Assembly (NCBI GenBank): GCA_034190875.2 | Contig: CM067343.1 | Span: 23,995,213 to 24,059,212 of the forward strand | DNA from: Urechis unicinctus | Taxonomy: Eukaryota; Annelida; Polychaeta; Xenopneusta; Urechidae | Length of the DNA: 64,000 nucleotides | Direction: 5' to 3' | Shown: positions 28,111-41,900 of the stretch, in pieces | Layout: every line of letters starts with the position of its first letter | Numbering within the stretch: position 1 is the first letter of the stretch | Program-made: the position numbers and the translations under genes | The notes under the pieces: model-generated | Told to the model about the DNA's origin: nothing | The model's database searches: none | The model's input: the letters and a program-made list of their open reading frames with translations, nothing else

Positions 28111-29452
28111 TTTGGCCGATTTATTGTGCCATAAACATCAGCCAAAAAGATGTCCTTGGTGAACCTCTTGGCCTTATAATGAACAACTAAATGACTACCT
28201 CATTACACATTGAAGTGCGAGATAAAGGGCAAAATAAACTTGCATTCATAATACATTCGGCAGACAATACAGTGTGACTGTGCACTCAATCTAGACCACG
28301 GGTCGTCTTTGTATTACACGTGTTCGATAATAACACCAATGCAAACGGAAGCACGAATCCCAACATTCACCAATTGGGACGTGCTTTATCAAAAGGTCAC
28401 CAAGTAGCAAATCCAGCTTGACATTGTATTATAGTAATGTAATACACTGCAGTGTGCTGTGTAGTTCTGTGTTTCTGCTAAGTTCGGCATCGACTGATAG
28501 CACATTATATGACTATTGTTCAGCAAGAATCTTTCTTCAATAAGGTTGTTATGGCTACCACACGAGACGAGATTCAGCAATTATTAAACATCATTTCACG
28601 TTTTCTTTATCGTGTAATCATAGCATTAATTGATTGTGTGGCGACGAATACATTGTTCGGTGGAGCATTACCACCTTTAGAAAAAAAGGGCGGATTTATA
28701 TTCTGGATGGCTAATCACCATCAAATATAAACTGTCTACAAATCGTGGAATCTTTGTGGTTAAAGCGCTTAGAAGCTTGCATATGGGAAATTTAAGGCGA
28801 TTGGTTTTTAAGCTGCTTTTGTATATCAAGGATTGTTAAAGGGGATAAAAATAAGCCCCTCCTTAATCAGTATTCATCAACATTAGGATAGCGCTCAAGA
28901 TAGATAATTCTTAATTAATAAACGATTAATTGTATGTGTTCTGTAGGCAGCGTGAAGAAAGCCACTTAACTGTGTAAATCACTGATCAAGGGACATTATT
29001 GCATAACAAAGGAGAATCTTTTCGTGAATGACTTCAAATCTAAAAGATGACAGGTTGTCCGTAAGGCATCTGATAAGACGCATTATCACCAATGATACAG
29101 CCAACGTAGTCATCTGGCAATGTATCGACTGCTTTTAGAAGCGATTTATATATCTAACTTTGATACCAATCAAGTTGTGACTGCAAGTACAAGTCGTGGG
29201 GTCTAAGTATTGAGGAATGCTAATTTCAACTTCCCATGAAAGGCAATCATACATTTGAGCATCTGGTTTGATCTATTATGCTAAGCTGAAGTAGCTGAAC
29301 TTTTTACGAATATTGCCGTTCATTTAACATGGGTAAAAATCATTAAAACATGTTGATTCTAGTTCATTACATTAATGATCTAATAATCAAGGATGTCTAC
29401 ACAGACAGGGACCATGGCATAAAGTTGACTTTCAATTACCATCCTGCTCTCT
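28110..29452 (+). repeat. Array copy D, blocks theta and iota, then a beta fragment
   Basis: Theta (28120-28650) and iota (28700-29360) match copies A and B. At about 29395 the sequence switches abruptly to a piece of beta (GTCTACACAGACAGGGACCA, TCAATTACCATCCTGCTCTC), as seen at 824-880. This is a rearrangement junction: the normal successor of iota is kappa. The next bases are the start of a CTGT/CT microsatellite. Confidence 0.75.
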
Positions 29453-29860
<408 letters not shown>

Positions 29861-30620
29861 CGTGTGCGTGTGCGTATATGACCAATTCTACTTTCAATAA
29901 GATATTCTTGTGTTCCTGTCTTTCTGCGTACCACTTCAATTATCGATCGAAAAGCTTCCATTCGATTGATTTGTGCAACGAAGAGAGTCCTTAATATTGA
30001 TTGCGCAAGATGAATATATAAAAAAATATATATATTAATATATAAGATGGAAAATGGTGATCGGTAGATGAAGTGATTATACTATTTACAGGGGGAAAAG
30101 ATTCCACAGCGGCAGCTACTAATATTCGCTATGGAATTAAGTTTATAAATGCATGCTATGTGATAATAACTTCCCCTGCCGCTAACTCTGATACAGTGAC
30201 ATGAATCGCGCTTTGCAAATCCGATTATTAGCGTCGAGTTATAGAATTCTCATGGAATGCACTCCGGTTTGGGTTGTGTAAGTAGTGGGCTGCTTTGACT
30301 TTCGGCTCACAATTCGATGGTTCGATTCCGAGGTATGCCATCGATGTTCCGCGTTTTAGCACCTCAATAACAATTACACGTTACCTTCTCATAAAACCAC
30401 GGTCAATTGAAGTATCATGGAATGCAGGCCAATTTTGATTTTTGTAAGCAGTGGGCTGTATTTACTTTCAAACCATAGTTCGGTGGTTTGATTCCCAGGT
30501 GTGCCATAGACGGCATACCGGTGGTTCAATTCCATCCCCAGTATCTTGGGTTCGCAACTTGCCGAGGGCTTTGTGTCAGCATCGCAATAATTATTACCCA
30601 TAACCTACGCATAGATCCGT
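29861..30620 (+). repeat. Lambda block, two tRNA-promoter-like repeat copies in tandem
   Basis: GGTTCGATTCC at 30319-30329 is a perfect match to the RNA polymerase III B-box form and lies about 40 bases after GTAAGTAGTGGGCT, a possible decayed A box. A second copy follows: GTAAGCAGTGGGCT near 30444 and GGTTTGATTCC at 30485-30495. Then comes GGTTCAATTCC at 30523-30533 and TTGGGTTCGCAACTTGCCGA. This is the layout of a tRNA-derived SINE, present twice in tandem and decayed elsewhere in the array (9.3-9.8, 40.69-41.1 kb). No cloverleaf can be folded convincingly, so it is not a tRNA gene. Confidence 0.5.
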
Positions 30621-32230
30621 GGCCAGCCGTCCGAAGCGTCCTTACCACAAAGCGTGTAACAGTGACCTTTACCACTGATTATTGCTTATTGCACATTACC
30701 ACAAGTGGCAGTGCGTTGTCGGCAATAGAGCAGACGCGATTGTGACGGGTTTTACACCGAAGCTGATTAGATAACATTAATGTGAGAGAGGTATTGCACT
30801 TGTTTGTTTTAAGTGACCATTGCTACCATGTCGAATCTCTAACCACCGAAGACTGAGTTCGCCTACAGCCACACAATTGAGGGAATCAAACGAAGGGTTG
30901 AGGAAAGCTGTCAATATCGAAAATGAATCTGTGCAATGTGTCAATAATGATGAACCAGCACATTGGTAACTCATAATCTTAAATTGCAAGCTTCCCGCTA
31001 TCGTGCGTACCAAGACGATATTGCTTTTCAGCCACCACACTAGGTACAAACCCTGATAATGTGGACTTATTTAAATAACATTTAGCTAATATATTAATGC
31101 TGCTTGTCACTGTGTCATTTGTGTTCACCTTTATTGTAAGGGTTGAGATTCGGAGAGAGAAAAAATTGTAATTGATAGAATACATGGCACATGCACAATG
31201 AAAACGACTTTTTTATTTGTGAGGAATAAAACTAGGTTCGTCGTGTACTTGTCTGATATGACTTCCATATGCACTTCATGTTTCTATGGTTAATCATGGT
31301 TCTCCTCATGTTGGAAGGTTTGTCCCTGCAGACACACATGCAATTTTGTAACAATGGACACTTGAAATGATTTAAGCAAGGGCCGAGTATTTGATGAAAA
31401 ACTAGATGAAAACTAGTGACCATGTGATATATCATTGCAGCTGATGAAAACATGAATAAGATTAATTGAATATTGGATATTTGGCTCTACATGCATTTGA
31501 ATCTTATGAAATTTTTCTTTGAATATGTATAATAATTGGTATGCCACGCTAGGCCTGCTTTCATTGTGATCCCTCCCATACTTTTATGCTGTATAAATTG
31601 CAGTTGTGAAGAGATTTGTGAGATTAAAGATTAATATATGGCCTATATGATAGCAGGTATCATATTAAAGCCGTAGACAAGTTATGTCGCTTCATCAGAT
31701 CAAGGATGATTATTTCTCTTTGGCAATGGACGAAGCTCTCTTTGAAAGTCATTACCGCTTGTTATCATGGTCGTTTTATGCGCCCAGTTTGCGCATGTAC
31801 TTGTGACTATTTTCTCTGCAATTTGATTTGGGTCTTCATCACCTACATTTAACTAGCCAGCTGCATATTGTTTCATACTTTCTACATTTTAACTGCGAAC
31901 TAGTGGCAGTTCGCAGGGTTGTTGCATTCTATGCCATTAAGGGTAGTTTCTGGCATGCCTCAGACACTAGATTACAATAAGCGCAGTGGTGGGAATTTGA
32001 GTGGGTAGAGGGTGGAATCAACTGCTACGTACTTCAGTTGGAAGGTAGAAACTTTTATATTAAAATAGACTATGTACCTAATTGCTGTAAGTGTAGGCGG
32101 GTACAGGGGCAGGGTCAAGACGGGAATCTTTGTTGGGATCAAGGTTGGTCACACGTAGATCCGGGAGAAGTATGATCAGGACTAGGTGCGAAGGTGGGTA
32201 GCTTTTTAAAAACAATCTGCTGAGGGAAGT
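30620..32230 (+). repeat. Array copy D, post-lambda segment and mu
   Basis: Positions 30740-31500 match 41.2-41.83 kb (AACCCTGATAATGTGGACTT, GACACTTGAAATGATTTAA, GGATATTTGGCTCTACATGC). Mu (31570-32200) includes CATCAGATCAAGGATGATTA and ATGGTCGTTTTATGCGCCCA. No reading frame is shared between the copies. Confidence 0.75.
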
Positions 32231-33230
32231 ACTCAACCATGCCCCTATCGGACTTAGTCAAGGTACCACATATGTTTAGGCCAGCAAATTGGTATTTCAT
32301 CATTTTACGTGGCAATATGCCCACAAAGATACCTACCAACACGATAATTTTAGTTCTATTATCAGGCGATATACAAACCTTGATAATGTGTACTGTAAGC
32401 AAATTGTTGCTAATTTACCATTGCATCTCATTAACATATGTTATCACATTTAAGGTAAGGGATGAGAACTATGTTTTTTCTCGGGAGATTAATTCATTGC
32501 TACATCACTCTAATAATCCATTCTTGGGACTAGCATATGATGACGTCAGGCCATTGTCTGATGGTCAGCACCTAACTATCTCTCAACATGACATGACGCA
32601 TCTGTGAAGAACATGATTGTCTTTCTCAAGTATCTAACCGTACGGTTACTTGGAGGTAATGTTCTGTTATTTTTAAGATCTGCCCGCGAAAGCACATTTC
32701 TAACCGATTAAAACGGGCCAACATGAAAAGATTAAATAGACAGCTTTACATTTGTTCCCTTAACTTGCATTGAAATATGACCATTTGCCAGCGTTTCTGC
32801 GTACCATGAATGATGATAAATCAAGCTAATGATAGGGAAGCTCTCATTTGATTGATGTGTGCCATGCAGAGAGTCAACGTCACCACCAATGTTAATAGTA
32901 GCGTCAAAGGGTTTGTCTCAATAATCGAGGGATATAATTATTACGGGCAATTCTTACATATTATTCACGTCTGCATCATTCATAACATGGAATAAATCAT
33001 CATATTATTATGACTTTTCTGCAAGGCATCCATTCCAGGTAGAAAATATACTAATCCTTAAGTACACTGATGGTTTTTTTATGGAGTATGATTGAATGGA
33101 TAAGTCCACAAGGGATGTATATTTAAGTCAACAGCAATGTTGTAATGGGGTTATGCGTTAGAAAACACCAAATGGGGTGTTTTAAGCATATCCTGCCTTC
33201 ATCTTTTCATAAGATGATGTTGCAACTGAA
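32230..33230 (+). repeat. Array copy D, internally duplicated sub-blocks
   Basis: Positions 32340-32470 (GATATACAAACCTTGATAAT, TTTAAGGTAAGGGATGAGAA) are a diverged second version of 31036-31150. Positions 32640-32760 carry the kappa words (CGAAAGCACATTTCTAACCG, GATTAAATAGACAGC). Positions 32780-32880 carry the lambda lead-in (TTTCTGCGTACCA, TTGATTGATGTGTGCCA). A 122-codon plus frame (32239-32607) runs through two unrelated sub-blocks and is treated as chance. 32900-33230 has nothing recognisable. Confidence 0.55.
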
Positions 33231-34540
33231 GCTGCATACCAAACTTTATGTGGGATAGGTATTGCACACGGCTGTTCTTATTAACCCTTGCGACTCAGTC
33301 GAATTTAGCATGCATTAACCCATCCCTAACTGCAACGGACTGTGCTCGTCTAGCCACAAATCAACAAAAGGGCATGAGATATATATGACAATAGACCTAT
33401 TGCATGGTGAAATGTGTGAGCAAATGATGAACCAGCACATTAGTTACACATCATTTAATCATCGAGAGAACGATGTTTTATGATTCTGGAATCTTATTCG
33501 CTAAAGCTGCTTGTAACTCTGTGAAATGTTATCATCTATATTGTTGGGGTTATGGGGAGGAAGGCCAGGTTTAAAGTACTCTAATACAACCAATGGGCGA
33601 TTTATATTAAAGCCTGGGGCTTTAATGTCAGCGACCATTTTACTTCGGCTCGTCATGTATTTGCTCTCTATGACTTTCTTAGGAAATTCACGTTTCCTGG
33701 TAGAGCACTGTTCTCTCTGAGTTTGAAGAATTGTCGATGCAGGCACATATCTAAGCTTGTAGTCATGGGGACGCGAGACGTTTAATGCAAAGACCAAGCA
33801 CTTAATGAATAACATGCATCGTATCATTGCCATGGATGAACTCACATGGTTATGATTATTTGGATATTGGTTTTGGAGCTACAAATGCATTAATTCAATT
33901 TGAGCAATGCCAAATCATGAAACCACATCCATGAAATGTATCTTTGAACCAATGCATTAATTGAGTATCCCTGCCTTTAATCTGTTATCAGCCATACATA
34001 TTTCCAATTTTAATAATTATAAATTTAAATATTTAGTGAATATGATGACACTTATCCTTTCAAAGCGCAGCTTATCACAACATCGGGAACCAGCAAACTA
34101 AACATTTTAATTATAGCCATTGACCATTTACGGTCACTTTATCTGATCAAGTTAGATTATTTCTCGTTTGCACCGGGTGCATCTCTCGGTGGAGTTCATT
34201 AATACGGTTTAGGAATTGCCAGCAATTTAAGTAAATTATGACGCATTAAGAGATCCTCTAACAATTGCTATGATATCCCACTTTTTCAGCGCCACTTTTA
34301 TACCTACTGTATCCGGCCTATTGTAGGGGGTCTGTTGTAGACCATCATTCCATCACTTGATCAGCTGACTTTCGAACATGGTCCTTCAAATCAGTTAAAC
34401 TCTCTTCGCGCATCAGGAACTATTCATGTTTTAGACCAATCTGCTCAGAGAAGTACTCGCCCATCGGTCTATTGACTCGAAGTCAAGCAATCTCATATGC
34501 GCAAAGGGAATATCTGATATAATTTTTAAGGTTATTTTTC
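33230..34540 (+). repeat. Array copy D, nu blocks
   Basis: Positions 33240-33360 match the GGTATTGC..ACCCAGTCGAATTTAGC..CTGCAACGGACTGTGCTCG run at 17.79, 42.6 and 51.24 kb. Positions 33640-33900 are a diverged version of 31230-31500. Positions 34010-34200 match 42.74-42.93 and 51.39-51.57 kb. Positions 34260-34500 match 51.6-51.88 kb. The 114-codon minus frame (33845-33501) is not kept elsewhere. Confidence 0.7.
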
Positions 34541-34750
34541 ACGTCTATATGTAGACGCTTCGTGACATTTCTAAAACAATCAACATGCTAGTATTTATTG
34601 TTGTGTGCGATTGAACAATAGTTGTAAAAGCCGAGTTGTGTCTGCATCGAAGTTTGCATACGATGACACTGATAGTTAATATGACAATGACGTTGATGAC
34701 GATGCTGACGACGGTGATGATGATGATGATGATGACGACGACCATGATGT
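34541..34750 (+). repeat. Nu end with (GAT)n tract
   Basis: The lead (CATGCTAGTATTTATTGTTG, GATTGAACAATAGTTGT) is shared with 51.96-52.02 kb. Both run into TTGATGACGATG-type and pure GATGAT repeats (about 34690-34745 here). The trinucleotide tract is therefore orthologous between copies D and F. Confidence 0.85.
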
Positions 34751-36057
34751 TTATAAATATTTCGGTAATTTAATCTACGTTTTTACAAAATAAGCCATCT
34801 GAATGGCATTGTATTGACCGCCCAGTACCTTTTGCTATAGTTCCAACAAATCAAGACCGTCCTGCTGGCTTTTTTGCAAGTTTAACAACATGGGAGAAAT
34901 TATTATAGAGTTAATTAGCTAGGCTGAACAATGTAGATTGTGACATAGATATTCCGTTTTAAAGGGCTAGCTTATCTCCGTCATCGGTGCTATTTACACT
35001 CAATATCACGTAACCATAGTATAAATGATTTTTTGATATAGGTCAAAGAATCGTGAAGCTCGCTTGCTGTTTTACAATTCAATAAATAATTTTTGGAGTC
35101 GGTTGAATCTCTTCATGCAGGGCATTATTGCTCCATCTCTGAATCGATTGATGATGCGCATGATTGTGTGACAATTACCACATCTATCAAATTTTGCCGT
35201 TTGCCGGAATCGGTGGTAAATTAGTTTGCTTGTATTATCACAGTTCCAAATGGGGAGTTCCCTATTCAAATAAATTGATTATTGGTAAAAGAAAATACGG
35301 TCCCTAAACGAGACCATAAACGAAAGGAAATATTATGGATTGTGGAATCGCTTTGATTAAACGTGTTTATACTTTGTTTTGCTTTAATCATCTGTATTTA
35401 TTGTACTTGACTGCTGCTTAGAAAACATTTATTTTTCTAGTCAAGTGTCGGGGATCGGCTACCTGTTTTGAACAGTTAGTTTTTTACATTTACGCACTAC
35501 CTTCCATCCCTTCCAATGATGTATTGAGTACATAGATAGCGATATCTGCAGACCATAAGCCGTCTGCACTGAAGACTCGAAGTCGCACAAACCATTAAAT
35601 AGACCATGTCATTATTAAAGCTTGCTGTTTCTCAGGCAGATAGACAGAGGATGCAAGAGGCCATGGCACTATCATGGAAGGAAATAAGAGATTACAACTT
35701 TCTATCAAATGAACCATATGAAATAAAAAAAACCAACGAAGTAATAATAACAAAAGGACTACAAATGCAGAACTGATGATTGTGTATCATAAATATATCA
35801 TAGTGTAGTGTTTGTCAAAATGAAGTTTCTTCGTCAATTTCCAATCGGAAAATACATTCACCAAAAGGCAAAGGTTCATCACGTTTTCAATTGCATGAAC
35901 ATGATGGGGATAATTGGATCAGAAAATCAAAACTGATCGATGATATCGCAGTACTGCAAAATATAAAAATATACAACCTCTTGTACCCCTTGGGTTGACA
36001 AGAAAGTTCCCATTCATCATTATTGACACTTAACTTAATTGTATATACCTTACTCTG
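34750..36057 (+). repeat. Array copy D, blocks rho and xi
   Basis: Rho (34750-35330; TATAAATATTTCGGTAATTT, ATCGATTGATGATGCGCATG) matches 53.84-54.4 kb. Xi (35330-36057) matches copies B, E and F down to the word CTGTATATATA, where it is interrupted by an AT expansion. Confidence 0.8.
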
Positions 36058-36245
36058 TATATATATATATATATATATATAGATATATATATATATATAT
36101 ATATATAGATAGATATATAGATATATATATAGATAGAGATATCTATATATATATATATATATAGATATATATATATATATATATCTATATATAGATATAT
36201 ATCTATATATATATATATATATATTATATATATCTATATATATAT

Positions 36246-36277
<32 letters not shown>

Positions 36278-36278
36278 C
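36058..36278. repeat. (AT)n microsatellite inside block xi
   Basis: About 220 bases of AT repeat with TATCTATA and TAGATA variants. In the other copies the same point reads CTGTATATATACC, so the tract is an expansion of a seed present in the ancestral unit. The flanking word (TTGTATATxxCTTxxTCTGTATATAT) is present on both sides. Confidence 0.93.
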
Positions 36279-37700
36279 ACCTTCTTACTTGTATATGTCT
36301 TGTTCTGTATATATTCCATTCACAAGTGTATTTAGTCGATTTCATGTTGTTTCTGTAGCTCAAAATCATCCATCAAGCACAGGCTTTGCCCTGTTCTAAG
36401 CAACGAAGCAGTGTTGACGCAGAGCAGTGATTATATCATTTATCTAAGTCAGAATTACTCCAAACGCGGTGAATAAACGAGTAATAAGCATTCATTCGAA
36501 CAATAATACCATTTTAGGAGTAAACCAATCGCTGCTTAGCATCGATTTGCACGGATGTCATTGAACCTCCACAGCGGTAACAACACAAACCACCTTCATC
36601 GCTTCCAACCGCCATAATACATTTAATGCTTCCATCGCTAGATTGCGCACTGATAGGCATGGCATCCATCATCGATTGGCATTTTACTCCAAATGTCATA
36701 ACTACGTATAAATAAATATTTTGTAACTTTACCAATTGCAGACCAGAAATCACTTAGAATCTGGAAGCATGTGAATCTATAATGAACGGACTGCACTGCA
36801 TTGCGATACATGTCTCTATCCGGGAAACATCCAGCAATTACATAATAACCATTAGAAGTGTTAAAATAAGATAAAAATACACTTTTCCGGTTGTCGTTTA
36901 ATGAACACTACACAACACATAACAAAATAAATATCTGAGATATGTCGGATTGAAAGATATCTTAGTATTCCATACACAGTCATAGCAAATACCTAAGTCC
37001 AGGATTAGGCGTCTAATGAAGTGTATTGAGTCTGTGAATTCGACGTGTATTAGTCTCACATGAACCACCAAATATCATAATCATGGCTCCTATGTCCCCT
37101 AAATTGTAATGTTTCCAAATAACCGGGTGTCACACTAAAACTACATGAAGGCAATTTGAACCTCTAAAAATATACACTAGAAAATCAATAAAAGTGTTCT
37201 AATGCATTGCCAAGTTATAAAGAAACAAGTCCCACGATTCCTCAGAGGAGATAGCATTATCTGCATAAATTCAAGCATCGCGTCCTTGGGTGTTTTATAA
37301 TCAGATTACATATTGAATATTTCTATAGTTGTGGTTGAAAACCATCAATTGCGTGTGATCACATTTAATATCACATATCGAAAACATCCGCATCTAATTC
37401 TGATTGTGATTTGACTGAATATGCAAACATTAGTACCAGATGCAATAATTGCCACAGAACGCGATGACAAGTGACTACCTAAATACAGCCATCATTAAAC
37501 ACTTTACCATTGACCAAATAACCCATCCGGCTGCCTGCCTAATTGGCAATCAAGTTGACTGCACACCGACATAATTAATCGTCTTTACTAAGTAACAGCT
37601 CTCTAATTTTCTATCTTGTAACCTAGCCAGTTAAACTCTTCATGTAATACACAAAACGCTGAATATATAAGACGCCGACAAGCTTATAAAAAAATCAGCT
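36279..37700 (+). repeat. Array copy D, end of xi plus omicron and pi
   Basis: Positions 36290-36460 complete xi (CACAAGTGTATTTAG, AGCACAGGCTTTGCCCTGTT). Omicron (36500-37100) matches 19.99-20.44 and 55.45-55.9 kb. Pi (37100-37700) contains GGCTGCCTGCCTAATTGGCA, matching 20.6 kb, and the TCATGTAATACACAAAACGC words matching 25.05 kb. No gene is present. Confidence 0.75.
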
Positions 37701-39775
37701 ATTGAGAATTAAACCAAAACATTGTGTACCCAATCATACTGGCCATCATTGATCGAACAGTTAAATATATACATATAAAGTTGTCTAGCGTCTGGGTGAA
37801 CCGTTTGTTTTTGCGATTGAACATTTTGCGGGGGATAAGTAATAAAATTAACATTTCACCTTTGCGATTAAGCGTATTGCATCCCGGAAAGCCTTTTACA
37901 TTCGTAGTTTTCTCGTGGAACAAATATGGTGAGCATTAATTTTTTTTAGCCTGTGTTTTCGCTAACTGCGGTTTTGAATATTTTCATACTGTTAAGAAGT
38001 GCCATTTATCGTCCAGGGTAGGTATTTAACACAGTGTCTCTCTTCAGTAGGCTATTGTTACCTCATTGAATGATGTAAAATGCAAAAGTAATGAAGCATT
38101 CAATTAATGTGGGTCTCCTCATTGTCAACTTTTCACGTCGTCGGCATAGTGCTGGTTTACATCAATGCTACACATTAGGCACACACTGATAGGAATAATA
38201 TGCGTTAAGACATTTCAAACTCACAGCAATTAATTATTACATCATTGTCTGATCTGATAATAAAGGCAGGATCCACAGTATTAAGTTAACCTTCAATTAC
38301 CATCCTGCTCTACGTCGTCGTCCAAATTTATCCCCTTTATTGGTAGTTTCCGACTACTGCACAAAACCTGCAGCAGGCACACACCATTCGTAAAAACATT
38401 ATTAGACAACAAATAAAAGCAATGTCAATCATTGCCAAAACAAGCTTAAATATTGGATTCCCAACGATTCTTCATGCAACGTTATGCACTTTTTGATAAG
38501 TTTAGTATGACTCCGTGCTTTATCTGTAGTCAAGTGCTAATATGTTTTTAAATTAACTCCTGTATAGTGCCTAATTCAGCTCTTAAATATTCGAATATAT
38601 TGTGTTTATGTAACTAGTTTATGAATGATCCATTTTCCATATGTTAGCGTTAACACTATACATCTGGGTCTGTGTGAAATGTAATCATCTCTGTGTGAGA
38701 TGATTTTTTTGTCATGTGTCTCGCATAGGCTCGTGTCTGGCCTTAATCAGACACTGTTCTGTCTTCGCATCATTCACTCATTAGAACGCAAAATATGGAC
38801 TAATAACAATGCAGTCATCTGCAAATATGGTGTTCTACAAGTTGATTTTATACCTCAGTAATCACCGTGTAGTGATTGATAAACTCGGAGAAGCACGTTA
38901 CTATGTGTGCCTCCGCATCCGTTTAAACCTCGGATGTTTTATCACATGACAAGCGTGATCTATAATTCTTCATGCCGTTATCATCATGCAATTTAGCCAT
39001 ATCCATATTCAAGAACATTCTAAACTTGTCGTGGACATTTAAATACGATTAAATCCAAATTAGCTAATTCCCCAATACGTATGCTTATGGGCTGATTTTA
39101 GTGTCACTTCCACATATGATTCCCAAACTTCATAACTGAACTATTTCCTCAGTCATCAAACAAAGCGTTGAAATCAGAAAAGTAAGCTACGACAATCAAG
39201 GTCTTTTCAGGTGTCAAAGCAAACGGATAATTGTAGTAGGGACAGAGCAGAAGATATCCGATCACCTTTTGTGGCGTTGATTTGGGGTAAACAACTTAAC
39301 TCCGGAAACATCCCCATCATCTTGAAGCCGGAGGTAAACCTAATTGGATGCTACGACGCGTATCTTGTACTCATAATATATGTAATTTAAATATATCTTA
39401 TGATGTACATGATCAGTGATTAACTAGCATAAAATACTGTTTTATGATGTTGATATTTAGTTGTCAGTTTTAGAGAGAAGGCCAAGTCACCGAATAAAAC
39501 GGTTTTATGTCAGCAAAGATCAGCTTGGTGAAATATTTAATTACATATTGAATCGAACCTGATTGGCGTAACTGCGTAACTATGGGTACGTCATATAACT
39601 TATTTAGACTCCATTTCTGACTAACTTGAGTGCCAATGCGTCCCAAGAGTGCTGCTTGTTGCTCGCTGGACATATATACATAATTGTATTTTCCAATTGA
39701 CCCGTTTGGTACTAAAAACAACAGCACCAATTATATGGATTGTTCCGTGTAATGAAACATGTGTACAAACACACA
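37700..39775 (+). repeat. Array copy E, blocks alpha, beta, delta and eta
   Basis: Alpha (37700-38210) holds a 71-codon frame (37724-37939) in the same frame as the 96-codon frame of copy B. Beta is 38225-38615 and delta 38640-39050. The sequence then jumps to eta (39065-39600), skipping gamma, epsilon and zeta. Positions 39600-39775 look unique. Frames on both strands here mostly extend into the AC repeat. Confidence 0.75.
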
Positions 39776-40217
<442 letters not shown>

Positions 40218-41900
40218 ATTTCTAAGACCTCTTCGTACATACGCATGACGAATCGCTTCAACCAAGACGACGTTACGTGATTGCATAGATATTTAGTAGT
40301 TAGCCTAGGTATTTATGAGGTATTAAGATCCAGTGCCAGCTAAGCCCTTTGGTTGCATATTCATTAGGTCACTTGAGTGACTGGTTGGATGAATAAACAA
40401 AGTCGAAACAACGCTGATTTAATTGGTAGGATAAATGCTCCATCGATCCACTCGAGCCAATGCTCAAATGATTCCATTGGAAAGGGCACGGGTGAATTGA
40501 TCGGCGCAAATGCGTTTCTTGTACCTCTGCCTACATGGACACTGCTCAAACAAAGAGGACATCACCGTACAAATTTCCCAATTAGTTGAATCATTGCGAT
40601 GATGCCATAGTCGTCGCACCATGCCTTTATATAAAGCAATATGATCACATTTCATTGCACAGAACATGGTGAGTTGTCTGTTGTCTAGGTAAAGGTAATA
40701 GTTTACTAGTTGACCAGCCGAGTACTCAACGTTTTATAACACTAGACACTGGACAAAATTTATCAATAGTTTTACACCGGTAGCTATCAACAATCGCGAT
40801 GATATGAAGTTTGTTAATGCCTGCTATATGATAATAACTTCAATCTGATATAGTGACATGAATCGCGCCATGTAAGTGCAATCGTTAGCACGAGCAGCAG
40901 ATTTTGGTTTGTGTGAGTAGTTGGCTGCTTTTACTTTCAATCCACAGATTGATGGTTGATTCCAAGGTGTGCAATATACGGTGGCTCAATTCCATCCCCG
41001 GTAACCGGGGTTTGCAACTAAACAAGAACAACGGGTTTGTCGCTTGTATCAGCATCGAAATAATTATTACACATTATCCAGTGATGACCGGACAAAACAA
41101 AGATGATTATCCTCTAAAGATTTAACCTTTACTAGAGTTCATCTGAAGATTAATGCGTAATGCAACATACGCAATTGTGATGGTTATGCACCAAAGCTGA
41201 TTGGGATAACATTGATGTGAGAGATGTTATGCACATGTTTGTTCTAAATGACTCTTGCAACCCAGACGAATCTAGCATAGGGTAACCCATCGCTAACCGA
41301 CTGCGTTCGTCTGCAGCAACTCAGCCTAGGGAATCAATTTGTGCAATGTGTGAGTAATGAAGAAACAGCACATTGGTGACTGCTAATTTTAAGTGGCAAG
41401 CTGCCCGCTAGCGTGCATACTAAGAAAATATTATTTTTTCTGCCACCACACTAGGTAAAAACCCTGGTAATGTGGACTTATTTAAATTAAGATTGGCTAA
41501 TATGATTCTTGTCACTGTGTCATTTGTTATCACCTTTATGGTAAGGGTGTAGAATTAGAGATAGAGAAATTTGTAAGCACTAGGATCGATAGGATACGTA
41601 GCAAATGCACTGTGAGAGCGCCAATTTTACTTATGTGTGATATGAGATTTTGCAGCAATGGACACTTGAAAGGATTTAACCAAAGTCCGAGTACTTGATG
41701 AAAACAAGTGGTACATTACTGCCGCTGATGAGAACATGATTGAGATTAACTGGATATTGGATATGTGGCTCTACATGCATTAGTCACAATATGCAAAAAT
41801 CTAATGAAATTTTTCTTTGAACAATTATATTTATTGATATGCTACGCTAGGCTTGCGATCATCAAACTCCCTTCCGTACTTTGTGAGTTGAAACACTAAT
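40218..41900 (+). repeat. Array copy E, blocks kappa and lambda and post-lambda segment
   Basis: Kappa (40240-40690) matches 8.75-9.15 and 16.68-17.06 kb. Lambda (40690-41100) retains GATGGTTGATTCC, a B box with one base lost, and a perfect six-base stem CCCCGG-TAA-CCGGGG at 40997-41011. Positions 41200-41830 match 30.77-31.5 kb. Short frames are not conserved. Confidence 0.75.

Noticed and set aside
30300-30345. Functional tRNA gene at the perfect B box
   Set aside because: No acceptor-stem pairing or cloverleaf can be drawn. The tandem, decayed layout fits a SINE relic.
32239-32607. 122-codon open frame
   Set aside because: Crosses two array sub-blocks, has an overlapping minus frame and is not kept in related copies.
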